In this document: piece after piece, positions 26,819 to 34,826 of the stretch
Numbering within the stretch: position 1 is the stretch's first letter
Layout: every line of letters starts with the position of its first letter
DNA from: Thiobacillus denitrificans
GTDB taxonomy: Bacteria; Pseudomonadota; Gammaproteobacteria; Burkholderiales; Thiobacillaceae
Reading direction: 5' to 3'
NCBI GenBank assembly: GCA_020723405.1
Contig: DYIY01000008.1
Coordinates: forward strand, 1 to 64,000
DNA: 64,000 bases
The notes under the pieces: model-generated
Told to the model about the DNA's origin: nothing
The model's database searches: none
The model's input: only the letters and a program-made list of their open reading frames with translations
Program-made: the position numbers and the translations under genes

Positions 26819-28120
26819 ATGCTGACCCCCTACCAGACCCGCCAACTCCAACGCCTGCGCTGGACCGCCTTCATCGTGGTGGGGCTGGCCTTCGTCCTGT
26901 CCTTCTTCCATCGCTTCGCGCCGGCGGCCATCGCCAGTGACCTGAAGGCGGCCTTTGCCATCCAGTCCACGGCCCTGGGCAGCCTGGCGGCCACCTATTT
27001 CTACGTCTATACGGTGATGCAGATTCCCACCGGCGTGTTGGCCGACACCCTGGGGCCCCGGCGCATCGTGGCTGCGGGGGGGGTCGTGGCGGGCCTGGGC
27101 TCCATGCTCTTCGGCCTGGCGGAGTCCTTCGAACTGGCCAGCGCCGGGCGCCTGCTGGTGGGCCTGGGGGTGTCGGTGACCTTCATCGCCCTGCTGAAGC
27201 TCAATGCGGCCTGGTTCAGTGAGCGGGTGTTCGGCACCCTTACCGGGCTCACCATCCTGTTGGGCAATCTGGGCTCGGTGCTGGCCGCCACGCCCCTGGC
27301 CTGGGTGCTGGCCTACGCCAGTTGGCGGGAGGTGTTCGTGGTGGTGGGCATCCTCTCCCTGGTGCTGGCCTGGCTGGCCTGGTGGCTGGTACGGGACAAC
27401 CCGGTGTTGATGGGTCTGCCCAGCCTGCGGGAATTGGAGGGCAAGGCGTCCCATCCGGCCCACGACGGCCACTGGTACGACGGTCTGCGTCAGGTGGCCG
27501 GCAACCGCCTCTCCTGGCCAGGCTTCTTCGTCAATCTGGGCGTATCGGGCACCTTGTTCGCCTTTGCCGGGCTGTGGGCCGTGCCCTTCCTCACCCAGGG
27601 CCACGGTTGGGCGCGAAGCACGGCCACCGCCCACACTTCCCTGCTGCTGGCGGCCTTCGCCCTGGGGGCCTTCTTCATGGGCAGCCTGTCGGACCGTTTG
27701 GGCCGGCGCAAGCCGGTGGTGCTGGCATCCTGCGGGCTCTACGTGGCCTGCTGGTTACCCCTGGCCCTGGGCTGGGAACTGGGTCCGGGTTTCAGCCACG
27801 GCCTGTTCATCCTGATGGGCCTGGGGGCTGCCGGCTTCACCCTGACCTGGGCCTGCGCCAAGGAGGTGAACCGCCACGCCCTGTCGGGCATGGCCACCAG
27901 CCTGGTGAATACCGGCGCCTTCCTGGGGGCTGCCATCCTGCAACCCCTGGTGGGCTGGGCCATCGACCAGGCCGCCGGGGAAGGGGGTTCCACGTTGGCG
28001 CTGGCCCACTATCAGGTGGGGATTCTGGTGCTGGCGGGGTTTGCCTTGGGTGGATGGTTGGCGGCGTTTACCCTGCGGGAGACGTATTGCCGGTATGTGT
28101 CGGAGGCGGGTGAGGGGTGA
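26819..28120 (+). CDS. MFS transporter
   Basis: 433 residues with about 12 hydrophobic spans. The loop 2-3 signature of the major facilitator superfamily is present in GVLADTLGPRRIVAAGG, and its echo GSLSDRLGRRKPV lies between spans 8 and 9. The substrate cannot be told from sequence. It may be co-transcribed with the NAGGN amidotransferase, but 250 bases of repeats separate them. The gene ends 23 bases from the convergent molybdopterin-binding gene. Confidence 0.88.
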   Translation: MLTPYQTRQLQRLRWTAFIVVGLAFVLSFFHRFAPAAIASDLKAAFAIQSTALGSLAATYFYVYTVMQIPTGVLADTLGPRRIVAAGGVVAGLGSMLFGLAESFELASAGRLLVGLGVSVTFIALLKLNAAWFSERVFGTLTGLTILLGNLGSVLAATPLAWVLAYASWREVFVVVGILSLVLAWLAWWLVRDNPVLMGLPSLRELEGKASHPAHDGHWYDGLRQVAGNRLSWPGFFVNLGVSGTLFAFAGLWAVPFLTQGHGWARSTATAHTSLLLAAFALGAFFMGSLSDRLGRRKPVVLASCGLYVACWLPLALGWELGPGFSHGLFILMGLGAAGFTLTWACAKEVNRHALSGMATSLVNTGAFLGAAILQPLVGWAIDQAAGEGGSTLALAHYQVGILVLAGFALGGWLAAFTLRETYCRYVSEAGEG

Positions 28121-28143
28121 GGGGTCACTGAACCCCGTCGCCG

Positions 28144-28902
28144 TCAACCCTTGATCTGCCCGCCCAGAGCCTGCACCCCTTCCCGCAGCCGGGCGAAGGC
28201 GGTGTCGATGAGCCCCTCCGGCCCTTTCACCCCCAGGTCGATTTCATAATGGAAGCTGATCTCCGGTTCGATGCGCGGCAGGCTCCAGGTGCGCACGCCG
28301 GGGAATTCCCGCTCCACGGCATCCAGCAGGGGCGTGAGCATGCCTTCGTTGAGGCCGGTGACCACCATGCCCCGGGCCGCCTCGGTGCCGCTGCCGAACA
28401 GGTCCCGGTAGTGGGTATCCAGCAGCCACTCCAGCATGGGCCAGGCCATGATGGGAAAGCCGGGCAGGAAGTGGTGACGGCCCAGGCTGAAGCCGGGGAT
28501 GCGGTTGTAGGGATTGGGGATGAGTTCCGCGCCCCGGGGCAATTCCCCCATGCGCCGCCGCTCCGGGGTGACGGGCTGACCGATGCTGGCCATGTGGGCG
28601 GCGATGAGGGCCTGGGCTTCGGGATGCTCCACCAGGGGCACCCCCAGGGCCTCGGCGGCGGCCTGGCGGGTGTGGTCGTCGGGGGTGGCGCCGATGCCGC
28701 CGAAGCTGATCACCACGTCGTCTCCGGCCAAACTGTCGCGCAGGGCCCGCACCAGCCGGGGCCGCTCGTCGCCCAGGTAGCTGGCCCAGGCCAGGGCCAG
28801 GCCCCGGGCGTGGAGGATTTCCAGCGCCTTGGCGAAATGCTTGTCCTGGCGTCTGCCGGACAGTATCTCGTCGCCGATGACAAAGATGCCGAAGGCCATC
28901 AT
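28144..28902 (-). CDS. Molybdopterin-binding domain protein (CinA N-domain type)
   Basis: 252 residues from ATG 28902, chosen for AGGAG six bases upstream. MMAFGIFVIGDEILSGRRQD and VVISFGGIGATPDDHTRQAAA are the MoCF_biosynth (MoaB/CinA-like) nucleotide-binding signatures, and PNPYNRIPGFSLGRHHFLPGFP matches the second half of stand-alone members. The protein lacks the CinA deamidase domain. Such proteins are mostly annotated as competence/damage-inducible CinA-like proteins of unknown substrate. Divergent from the zinc-ribbon gene at 28956. Confidence 0.85.
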   Translation of the reverse strand: MMAFGIFVIGDEILSGRRQDKHFAKALEILHARGLALAWASYLGDERPRLVRALRDSLAGDDVVISFGGIGATPDDHTRQAAAEALGVPLVEHPEAQALIAAHMASIGQPVTPERRRMGELPRGAELIPNPYNRIPGFSLGRHHFLPGFPIMAWPMLEWLLDTHYRDLFGSGTEAARGMVVTGLNEGMLTPLLDAVEREFPGVRTWSLPRIEPEISFHYEIDLGVKGPEGLIDTAFARLREGVQALGGQIKG

Positions 28903-28955
28903 GGGTCTCCTGTTGGATTTATCATGGTGCGCATTGTCACTCGCCGGAGGGCACC

Positions 28956-29312
28956 ATGGACAACGAGCTTTTCTGCTGGAAGTGCCATGCCAGCCTGGCC
29001 GCCCTGCCGGTGCCCCTGTCACGCCGGGCCGAGTGCCCGGCCTGCAATGCGGAACTGCACGTCTGCCGGCAATGCCGCCATTACGACACGGCGAAGGCCA
29101 AGCAGTGCCGGGAACTGGCGGCAGATGAGGTGAACGACAAGACGCGGGCCAATTTCTGCGACTGGTTCCAGGCCAGGACCGGGGCGGTTTCGGGCAGTTC
29201 GCCGTCGGGAGGAAGCCGGGCGGCCCTGGATGCCCTGTTCGGGGGCCCCGCACCGGAAGCGGCCCCCGGGGGCCAGCGCTCCGATCTGGACAAGCTGTTC
29301 GGCCAGGACTGA
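28956..29312 (+). CDS. Cysteine-rich zinc-ribbon-like small protein
   Basis: 118 residues. The N-terminal half has four cysteine pairs or near pairs (CWKC, CPAC, CRQC, and Cys residues in KQCRELAAD and NFCDWF), consistent with one or two zinc ribbons. The C-terminal half is Gly/Ala/Ser-rich and carries two similar short elements (ALDALFGG and DLDKLFGQ). It is a soluble protein of unknown function. It stands between the molybdopterin-binding gene and the SHP/DHC operon, divergent from the first and convergent with the second. Confidence 0.75.
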   Translation: MDNELFCWKCHASLAALPVPLSRRAECPACNAELHVCRQCRHYDTAKAKQCRELAADEVNDKTRANFCDWFQARTGAVSGSSPSGGSRAALDALFGGPAPEAAPGGQRSDLDKLFGQD

Positions 29313-29319
29313 GGCGTCC

Positions 29320-29844
29320 TTACTGGGGAATGCGCACTTCCCTTTCACCATAGCGGCCTTCGTTGGCCCGGGTGTGGCAGGCCAGGCAGTTGCCCGGGGT
29401 GCCGATCTTTTTGCGTTGCCAGATGTGCCGGGGCACTTCGTCGTGCATGAACTTGAAATATCCACTCTCGGTAATGCGCTGGGGAGCGGCGTTGCCCGGG
29501 ATGGCGCCGTTGATGCGGCGCATGCGCAGATTGGCCTGGGGCGTATCGGCGGCCAGGGTTTCCAGGTCCTTGAGGATTGCCAGCCGCTGGGGTTCGTCCA
29601 GGCTGGCATCCTCGCCGAAATGGTCCGTCAACCCGGCCAGCATCTTCCGCCAGGAACGGGCAGGCAACAGGCCCGGAGCGAAGGCGGTGTGGCAACTGCC
29701 GCATTCGTTCAGGTAGGTCTTGCCCGCCGGCATGGGAAAGATGGCCTCGTCGTCGGCGGGCGCCCGGGCGATGGCGAAGGCGGTGGCACCCACGGCCAGG
29801 GCCAGGGTCAGCAGGTTCTTCCAGTTGAGGCCGGCGTGGTCCAT
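29320..29844 (-). CDS. Diheme cytochrome c (DHC)
   Basis: 174 residues. The N-terminal segment (NLLTLALAVGATAFAIARA) exports or anchors it, and two heme motifs, CGSCH near residue 48 and CLACH near residue 153, bind two covalent hemes. Both the layout and the position after SHP match DHC, the electron donor of SHP described in Rhodobacter and Shewanella. It lies 7 bases after the SHP stop. Electrons should pass from the membrane cytochrome b through DHC to SHP in the periplasm. Confidence 0.85.
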   Translation of the reverse strand: MDHAGLNWKNLLTLALAVGATAFAIARAPADDEAIFPMPAGKTYLNECGSCHTAFAPGLLPARSWRKMLAGLTDHFGEDASLDEPQRLAILKDLETLAADTPQANLRMRRINGAIPGNAAPQRITESGYFKFMHDEVPRHIWQRKKIGTPGNCLACHTRANEGRYGEREVRIPQ

Positions 29845-29851
29845 GCCGGCC

Positions 29852-30238
29852 TCACTTCACGGAGATCATGTAAGCCGTGAAGTCGGCCTTTTCCTGGGCT
29901 GTGCAGGCCCGGGCCAGCACTTCGTTGCAGTTGCGCTTGAACCATTTTTCCACCTTGGCCGGATCGGTGAAACGGTCCTTCTGGGCCACCGGAGCGAGGG
30001 GGTCGATGGTTTTGTGGGTCTTCACGTGCTGGCCCGGGGCCTTGGGGTTGTCGGTATGGCAACTGGTGCAGGCATCGGCCGTCTTGCCGGCAGTCGACTT
30101 GGCCCGGAACAGTTGTTCACCCCGGGCAGCCGAAGCGGGTCCGGCCTGGGCCACCAGGGCGTCGAGGATCTGTTGGGGGGTTTCGGCCTGGAGAGGCAGG
30201 GCGGCAAACAGGGCAAGCAGGGGCAGGTAGCGCTTCAT
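29852..30238 (-). CDS. SHP-type oxygen/NO-binding cytochrome c (DUF1924)
   Basis: 128 residues with a signal peptide (YLPLLALFAALPLQA), one heme motif (CTSCH) and a Cys pair (NCNEVLARAC) that in SHP forms a disulfide. The KTIDPLAPVAQKDRFTDP segment and the C-terminal ADFTAYMISVK fit DUF1924/SHP (sphaeroides heme protein). SHP hemes can bind O2 or NO; the physiological role is open. It overlaps the cytochrome b gene start-to-stop by 4 bases and is followed by its partner DHC. Confidence 0.87.
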   Translation of the reverse strand: MKRYLPLLALFAALPLQAETPQQILDALVAQAGPASAARGEQLFRAKSTAGKTADACTSCHTDNPKAPGQHVKTHKTIDPLAPVAQKDRFTDPAKVEKWFKRNCNEVLARACTAQEKADFTAYMISVK

Positions 30239-30852
30239 TCTTCCTCTTCCTTCCGATATTGGTAGCCGCTCACCATGGCCTGGGCCAGGGGGACGCCGTG
30301 GCGGGCTTCATGCAGGATCAGGGCGGCGATGTGCAGCAGGATGAAAGCCCAGACGAACTTCTCCAGGATTTCGTGGGGTTCCGAGAACAGATGCTTGAGG
30401 GTGATGGCATGGCCCAGCCAGGGGTACAGGGGTCCCCGTCCCTGGTCGATGGCAGCCAGGGCCAGGCCGGTCAAGGCCATGACCAGGACGACCAGGTAGA
30501 AGCCCAGGTAGGCGGCCGAAGCCAGGGGATGATGGCCGAAGCCCCGGGGAGCGGTGAACAGCCGCCGGGTCCTGAGGGCGGTCAGCCAGGCACGCCAGTG
30601 CCACATGGCCGACAGCCGGGCATACCAGGGACCGTTGAGGCCCCAGGCCAGCCGGCCCACCAGACCCAGCACCAGGGCGTAGCCGGTCCAGACGTGCAAA
30701 CGCCAGAGGCTGGCGGCCTCTGGCGTGAATTCCAGGGCTTCGGCCGCCTGGCTGGTGAACACCAGCAGCAGGATGGCCAGCCCATTCCAGGCATGGAGCA
30801 GCCGAAGGATGGGGTCGTAGACCTTTTCCCGCAGCAGCGCCTGCCCGGTCAT
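30235..30852 (-). CDS. Membrane cytochrome b (b561-like)
   Basis: 205 residues with four hydrophobic spans. Histidines suited as heme ligands sit in LLHAWNGLAILLLVF, LWRLHVWTGYALVLG, LASAAYLGFYLVVLVMALTG and WAFILLHIAALILHEARHG. This is the Ni/Fe-hydrogenase-type/b561 family and should take electrons from the quinone pool. It starts 6 bases after the monoheme cytochrome c stop and overlaps SHP, so this is one operon feeding DHC and SHP. Confidence 0.88.
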   Translation of the reverse strand: MTGQALLREKVYDPILRLLHAWNGLAILLLVFTSQAAEALEFTPEAASLWRLHVWTGYALVLGLVGRLAWGLNGPWYARLSAMWHWRAWLTALRTRRLFTAPRGFGHHPLASAAYLGFYLVVLVMALTGLALAAIDQGRGPLYPWLGHAITLKHLFSEPHEILEKFVWAFILLHIAALILHEARHGVPLAQAMVSGYQYRKEEEE

Positions 30853-30858
30853 GGCGTC

Positions 30859-31275
30859 TTACTTGGTGGCCACGGCGTAGGGCGCGGCGGCAACGGGAGC
30901 CACGGGGGCGGCGGCGGCAGGCTGGGCTTCCTCGTCACCCTTGATGGTGAAGAAGGGGGAGGTCAGGAAGGGCTTGCCGATGGACTGGTAGTAGGCGGAC
31001 ACGTCCTCGATTTCCTTCTCGGTATAGAAGGCGGTGGCCATGTTCATCATGGGGTGGAGGACCTTCAGGGTCTTGTATTTGTTGGTCTTGATGGCCAGTT
31101 TGTCGGCGTTGCGGCCGGCCAGTTGCAGGGTGTAGAAGATGCCGCCGAAGTTCTCGCTGCCGTGGCAGACGACGCAGGCGGTGGCTTTCTGCTTGCCTGC
31201 GACCGGGTCGCCGGCAACAGCGGAGAGGGACAGGGTGGCGGCGAGGGCGGCGAGGGCGAAAGGCAGGGTCTTCAT
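30859..31275 (-). CDS. Monoheme cytochrome c, head of the SHP operon
   Basis: 138 residues from ATG 31275, with GGAG upstream; a longer frame has no signal peptide at its start. Signal peptide ALAALAATLSLSAVAG, heme motif CVVCH near residue 37, possible methionine ligand in HPMMNMATAFYTEKE. The last 30 residues are Ala/Pro-rich (AAAAPVAPVAAAPYAVATK), an odd low-complexity tail. Periplasmic electron carrier. It is the first gene of the four-gene heme operon and is not part of the usual three-gene SHP set. Confidence 0.85.
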   Translation of the reverse strand: MKTLPFALAALAATLSLSAVAGDPVAGKQKATACVVCHGSENFGGIFYTLQLAGRNADKLAIKTNKYKTLKVLHPMMNMATAFYTEKEIEDVSAYYQSIGKPFLTSPFFTIKGDEEAQPAAAAPVAPVAAAPYAVATK

Positions 31276-31546
31276 GTTGAACTCCGGGAGGTGGTGTATT
31301 GGACAAACTGCGACGTGCGACTGGGCACTATAATGTGCTAATTTTCTAATATTGTCAATTAGTCCAATTATTTCAGTCATATAAATGACTTGTTGCGTAG
31401 TCCCGGCACAGGTTTAGTGGAATACAACGCACAAATAGCATCTCCGCGTGCAGCAATTCGGGAAGGGCCCAATCGTAACCTCCCTGCCCAGCGAATCGAG
31501 GGTTTCCCCTACACGTCCAAGCGATCAGTCCATGTCCGTGTGGCTT
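31276..31546. promoter_or_regulatory. Promoter region of the heme operon
   Basis: 271 bases without a gene. The segment 31325-31395 is strikingly AT-rich for this genome and contains several near-palindromic stretches (CTAATATTGTCAATTAG, AGTCATATAAATGACT), the second being a 7-base inverted repeat. It lies 50-120 bases upstream of the monoheme cytochrome start, a fitting place for the promoter and for a regulator such as an FNR- or NO-responsive factor, though no exact FNR box (TTGAT-N4-ATCAA) was found. Confidence 0.5.
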
Positions 31547-32047
31547 TCAGCGCAACCTGTCCAGTGCGTCGGCGGGCCGTTTGGCCAGCAATTCGCCAGC
31601 CAGTTTCTGGGCCTTGGCCAGGTCCAGTTCATTGAGGGCGTTGGAGACCAGGCCCCGCCAATCGCCTGACACCGCATGGCCCAGGCGGGAGGCCACATCG
31701 AAGGCCGCGTAGGCCTGCACCTCATCCTTGGCCACCACCACGCCCCGGTGATAGATCTGCCCCAGGGCGAAATAGGCATCGGCAATGCCCTGCTCCGCCG
31801 CTTTCTTGTACCAGGTGTAGGCTTCCGCCAGGTTGGCGACTGTGCCCTGCCCCTGCTCCAGCATGAGTCCACGCTGGTATTGGGCCAAGGGGTGGCCCGA
31901 CTCGGCGAGGGGGACGATCATGGCGTAGGCCTTGGGATAGTCCGCGCAACCGTATGTGTGGATGGCCTTGTCGAAGGCGTCCTCATCGGCCAGGGCGGCT
32001 TGGGCGAAAGCGGCGAAGCTCAGGGCGATCAGGTGTTTCCTGAACAT
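31547..32047 (-). CDS. Exported Sel1-repeat protein
   Basis: 166 residues from ATG 32047, which begins a signal peptide (HLIALSFAAFAQAALA). At least two Sel1/TPR-like repeats follow: PLAQYQRGLMLEQGQGTVANLAEAYTWYKKAAEQG and DAYFALGQIYHRGVVV (given here only in part as helices A and B). Such repeats mediate protein-protein contacts. It is alone on the minus strand with a 271-base gap downstream before the heme operon. The function is unknown. Confidence 0.78.
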   Translation of the reverse strand: MFRKHLIALSFAAFAQAALADEDAFDKAIHTYGCADYPKAYAMIVPLAESGHPLAQYQRGLMLEQGQGTVANLAEAYTWYKKAAEQGIADAYFALGQIYHRGVVVAKDEVQAYAAFDVASRLGHAVSGDWRGLVSNALNELDLAKAQKLAGELLAKRPADALDRLR

Positions 32048-32462
32048 GGTCTTGTTCCTTATGCATGCTGGGCTGGTTGCCGGGACCGGCTCGGGGGGCC
32101 GGACTGGCGCGTGGGCACGGGGAAAGGCCACGAGGGAACAAGGCGACGACCCCTTCATGCCCTGAGGCATTCCCCGACACGTTCCATTATGGTCCGCCCA
32201 CGGCGTTTGCGGAACGGGCCGCTGGCCGCACCACTTTGGCCTGCCCTGACCGGCCACGGTGCGGGAAGCCTGTCCCCCGAAGCCCGGCGATGGCCGCAAC
32301 GGAACATATAACTTGCTGAATATTCAGAATTAATCATCCTCCCTCCAATCCCGACCTGATTGGTATGGTTCTTGCGACATCCCTTCCGTAACAAAAGCGC
32401 CCAAGACGGCCAGGTGGGTTTCTGTCATGGTCCGGCGCGTAATGGGAATGGAAGGAGACCCC
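32048..32462. promoter_or_regulatory. Divergent promoter region
   Basis: 415 bases between two divergent exported-protein genes; no gene recognised. An AT-rich patch at 32303-32345 contains the perfect 12-base palindrome CTGAATATTCAG (32316-32327), a candidate operator. A strong ribosome binding site (GGAAGGAGACCCC) precedes the rightward gene. Confidence 0.45.
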
Positions 32463-32771
32463 ATGAAAACTCGGAATATGCTGGTATTTCTCGGTCTGTT
32501 GCTGCTGGGCGATCCGGTCCTGGCCCAAGGCAACGGGGAGGAAGCCCACCCGGCCTGCCACCTGCTGTTGACCGAACAGGAATGCGCGGACCATCAGGCC
32601 ACCCTGAATCGCTTGCCCGCCGGGGCTGCCCGGCAAAGCTATCTCAACGCCCACCGGCAGTTGCTCAGGGAACGGGAGCAGTCCTGCGCCTGTTTCCGGG
32701 ATGCGTCGGGGGTGATCCGCGCATCCCGGGCCAGGCCCCTGTCCGGGAACCCGCCGACCCAGTGGTTTTAG
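32463..32771 (+). CDS. Small exported cysteine-containing protein, function unknown
   Basis: 102 residues from ATG 32463. Signal peptide MLVFLGLLLLGDPVLA, then a short mature domain with four cysteines (ACHLLLTEQECAD and QSCACFRD), which would form two disulfides in the periplasm. I do not recognise a family. The gene ends at 32771 and overlaps the convergent S4-domain gene by 4 bases. Confidence 0.7.
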   Translation: MKTRNMLVFLGLLLLGDPVLAQGNGEEAHPACHLLLTEQECADHQATLNRLPAGAARQSYLNAHRQLLREREQSCACFRDASGVIRASRARPLSGNPPTQWF

Positions 32772-32992
32772 GTGCCTTCGGCCTGCACCAGAATGCGCAC
32801 GCCGCCGCATTCCACCTGCTGACCGATCCGGATCTTGGCGGTCTTGCGGGTTTCCGGCAGGCCGTCCACCCGCACGGCGCCGCTGGCCACCAGGGCCTTG
32901 CCCTGGCCACCGCTGTCGGCCAGGCCCGCCAGCTTGAGCAGGTCGCACAGGGGCACATATTCGCCACGCAGGGGAAAGGTGAGGGTACGCAT
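32768..32992 (-). CDS. S4-domain RNA-binding protein (YbcJ-like)
   Basis: 74 residues. The whole protein is one S4 fold: YVPLCDLLKLAGLADSGGQ, GAVRVDGLPETRKTAKI, QQVECGGVRILV. This pattern matches the small RNA-binding YbcJ group. It lies 14 bases downstream of yaeQ on the same strand. Start ATG 32992 fits the family length. Confidence 0.85.
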   Translation of the reverse strand: MRTLTFPLRGEYVPLCDLLKLAGLADSGGQGKALVASGAVRVDGLPETRKTAKIRIGQQVECGGVRILVQAEGT

Positions 32993-33006
32993 GCCGATCC
33001 GCCAGC

Positions 33007-33555
33007 TCAGGCGGCCACGGGGAAGCAGCGGGCCAGTTCGGTGGCCACCGTACGTTCCCCATCCCCCAGCCAGACCTGGCCATCCTGGATGGTGCATTGC
33101 AGGCGCATGGTCCGGCTGGCCAGTTGGGCCATGGCCTGGCTGGCCTCCTGGGGCAGGTTGAGGACGGTGAGGTTGTCGGATCGGCTGAGCTTGCCCCGGA
33201 TCTGCTCCCACCAGACGTCGGCCTGGCGGCCGCCGTAGCTGATCACCACCACCCGGGCCGCCCGGTTGCAGGCCTTGCGCATCCACTTTTCGTCGGGCAG
33301 GCCCACGTCGATCCACAAGCGGATGTCGCCGGTCAGATCCTTGATCCAGAGGTCGGGCTCGTCATCCACGCACAGTCCCTTGCCGAAACCCAGGCCTTCC
33401 TCGGCGTGGAGGGCGAAGGCCAGCAGGCGGACCATCATGCGCTCGTCGGTTTCGGAGGGATGGCGGGCCAGGGTGAGGCTGTAATCACCGTAATGGTTGC
33501 GGTCCATGTCGGCGATCTGGAGCTCGGCTTTGAAGATGGTTGCTTTGAGTGCCAT
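33007..33555 (-). CDS. yaeQ: YaeQ family protein
   Basis: 182 residues, the family's normal length. MALKATIFKAELQIADMDR, YSLTLARHPSETDERMMVRL and LWIDVGLPDEKWMRKAC are hallmark segments of YaeQ, a PD-(D/E)XK-like fold protein whose role is unclear. It is in a string of four small minus-strand genes (Rap1a-like, DUF2288, yaeQ, S4) with gaps of 14-36 bases. Confidence 0.92.
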   Translation of the reverse strand: MALKATIFKAELQIADMDRNHYGDYSLTLARHPSETDERMMVRLLAFALHAEEGLGFGKGLCVDDEPDLWIKDLTGDIRLWIDVGLPDEKWMRKACNRAARVVVISYGGRQADVWWEQIRGKLSRSDNLTVLNLPQEASQAMAQLASRTMRLQCTIQDGQVWLGDGERTVATELARCFPVAA

Positions 33556-33579
33556 GGGGTAGGGATAGCGTGGGTGGGG

Positions 33580-33894
33580 TCAGGCGTCCTGGCGGGCGGC
33601 CACTTCCTGGATCAACACCCAGGGGGCGGCCACCACGGCCCAGAACAGGCTTTGTTGGGCATGCCACTGCCGGGCGTCTTCGGCATCGGCCCGGGCCAGA
33701 CGGCCCTCCTCCAGCCAGTGCGACACGCTGGCTTTGTCATCCCGGGCCATGGCCAGGGCCACGTCCAGCAGATCCAGATCAGGGAGCACCTTGATCACCA
33801 CGCCCCGGGCGAAATGGCGTTCCAGCTCGGGCCAGGCCAGCTTGCCCGTTTCGGCATTGAGCTTGGCGCGCAGCAGTTCTTCGCTTTCAGTCAT
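33580..33894 (-). CDS. DUF2288 protein
   Basis: 104 residues. LNAETGKLAWPELERHFARG, VIKVLPDLDLLDVALAMARDD and the C-terminal LFWAVVAAPWVLIQEV are characteristic of DUF2288. The molecular role is unknown. It lies 24 bases upstream of yaeQ and 36 bases downstream of the Rap1a-like gene on the same strand. Confidence 0.87.
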   Translation of the reverse strand: MTESEELLRAKLNAETGKLAWPELERHFARGVVIKVLPDLDLLDVALAMARDDKASVSHWLEEGRLARADAEDARQWHAQQSLFWAVVAAPWVLIQEVAARQDA

Positions 33895-33930
33895 GTGGGC
33901 GGGTGGAAAAAGGGGGGATTCTACCCCGCA

Positions 33931-34287
33931 TCATCTGCCCCGCTGACAGGGAAAGGTCTCGGACAGGGCCTTGTGCAGGACGCTGCCGGCCGGCTGGGTC
34001 TGGACTTCCGGGTGGGCGATGATCCACGCCACCAGAGCGGCGGGGGCCTTCTCCTTGTCGCCCTCCCCGAGGCAGAAGGACAGCTTGCCGTCCCGGGCGT
34101 AATGGCGGGCCCCGTCCAGATAGCCATTGAGATAGCTGTGGCACATCACCGACAGGGATCGGACCTTGTCCGCCCCCTTGCACATGCGCAGGACGACGCT
34201 GCCGTCACTGACCTGGCTGGCCTGGACGGTCGTATGGCCGGCAAGCAGCAGCAAGCCGGCGGCAAGGGACGGAAGAACGGGGTGCAT
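33931..34287 (-). CDS. Rap1a/Tai-like exported protein
   Basis: 118 residues. The signal peptide (PSLAAGLLLLAGHTTVQA) precedes a domain with three or four cysteines in the order CKGADKVRSLSVMCHSYLNGYLDGARH, FCLGEG, ETFPCQ (shown in parts). This is the Rap1a/Tai fold, first described as immunity proteins against type VI effectors that attack peptidoglycan. No type VI or effector gene is near, so it may be an orphan immunity protein or have another periplasmic role. Confidence 0.72.
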   Translation of the reverse strand: MHPVLPSLAAGLLLLAGHTTVQASQVSDGSVVLRMCKGADKVRSLSVMCHSYLNGYLDGARHYARDGKLSFCLGEGDKEKAPAALVAWIIAHPEVQTQPAGSVLHKALSETFPCQRGR

Positions 34288-34413
34288 GGGGTTATTCCCT
34301 GATGGATTTGCCGGTCATTTTACCCCTGGCCCCTGCCGGCCCTGCCTAGCCATCCGCCACGCCGGTAAGCCCGCCCCCCCGGCGCGTCAGGCACGACCCG
34401 CCCGTCCGCCTCG

Positions 34414-34722
34414 TCAGCGGCCGCAGCCCTGGGCCCCCGTGCGGTTCTCCACATCCCCCAGAGGCCGGGAGAAGGTGTAGGCCAGGGGATCGGCCACCAG
34501 GCCACAGGCGGCGTCGCCCATGCTGCCGCTGGGCAGGGTGAAGGGCAGGGTCAGGACGAACACCCCCGCTCCCAGGCCCGTGGCCACGAGCCCCAGGGGA
34601 CGCAGGACCAGGACATCCAGCAGCATGTCGCCCTGCCGGTCCAGCACGGGTGGCGCTTCCTCGGCACGGGCGAGCAGGGACAGGCACAGCAGCAGGGGGA
34701 AAAGGGTTCGCTTCATGTCCAT
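34414..34722 (-). CDS. Small exported membrane protein of unknown function
   Basis: 102 residues from ATG 34722; an ATG at 34716 is nearly as likely. Signal peptide LFPLLLCLSLLARA is followed by a conserved type of segment, VLRPLGLVATGLGAGVFVLTLPF, with one membrane span, then GLVADPLAYTFSRPLGD. Similar short proteins are common in proteobacteria without a known role. It diverges from the secreted hydrolase gene at 34827. Confidence 0.68.
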   Translation of the reverse strand: MDMKRTLFPLLLCLSLLARAEEAPPVLDRQGDMLLDVLVLRPLGLVATGLGAGVFVLTLPFTLPSGSMGDAACGLVADPLAYTFSRPLGDVENRTGAQGCGR

Positions 34723-34826
34723 GGGTAATTTCCACGCGCTTCCAGTATAGGCATCGGCTATCCTTATAGCCTGTTTCCGTGGATCTCCCATCCCCCGCCA
34801 CCACCCTTTCCGCCAAGGAGATTTTC

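Noticed and set aside
28144-29253. Longer upstream start for the molybdopterin-binding protein
   Set aside because: The extra N-terminus is Pro/Arg-rich without homology features and runs over the divergent gene; AGGAG supports 28902.
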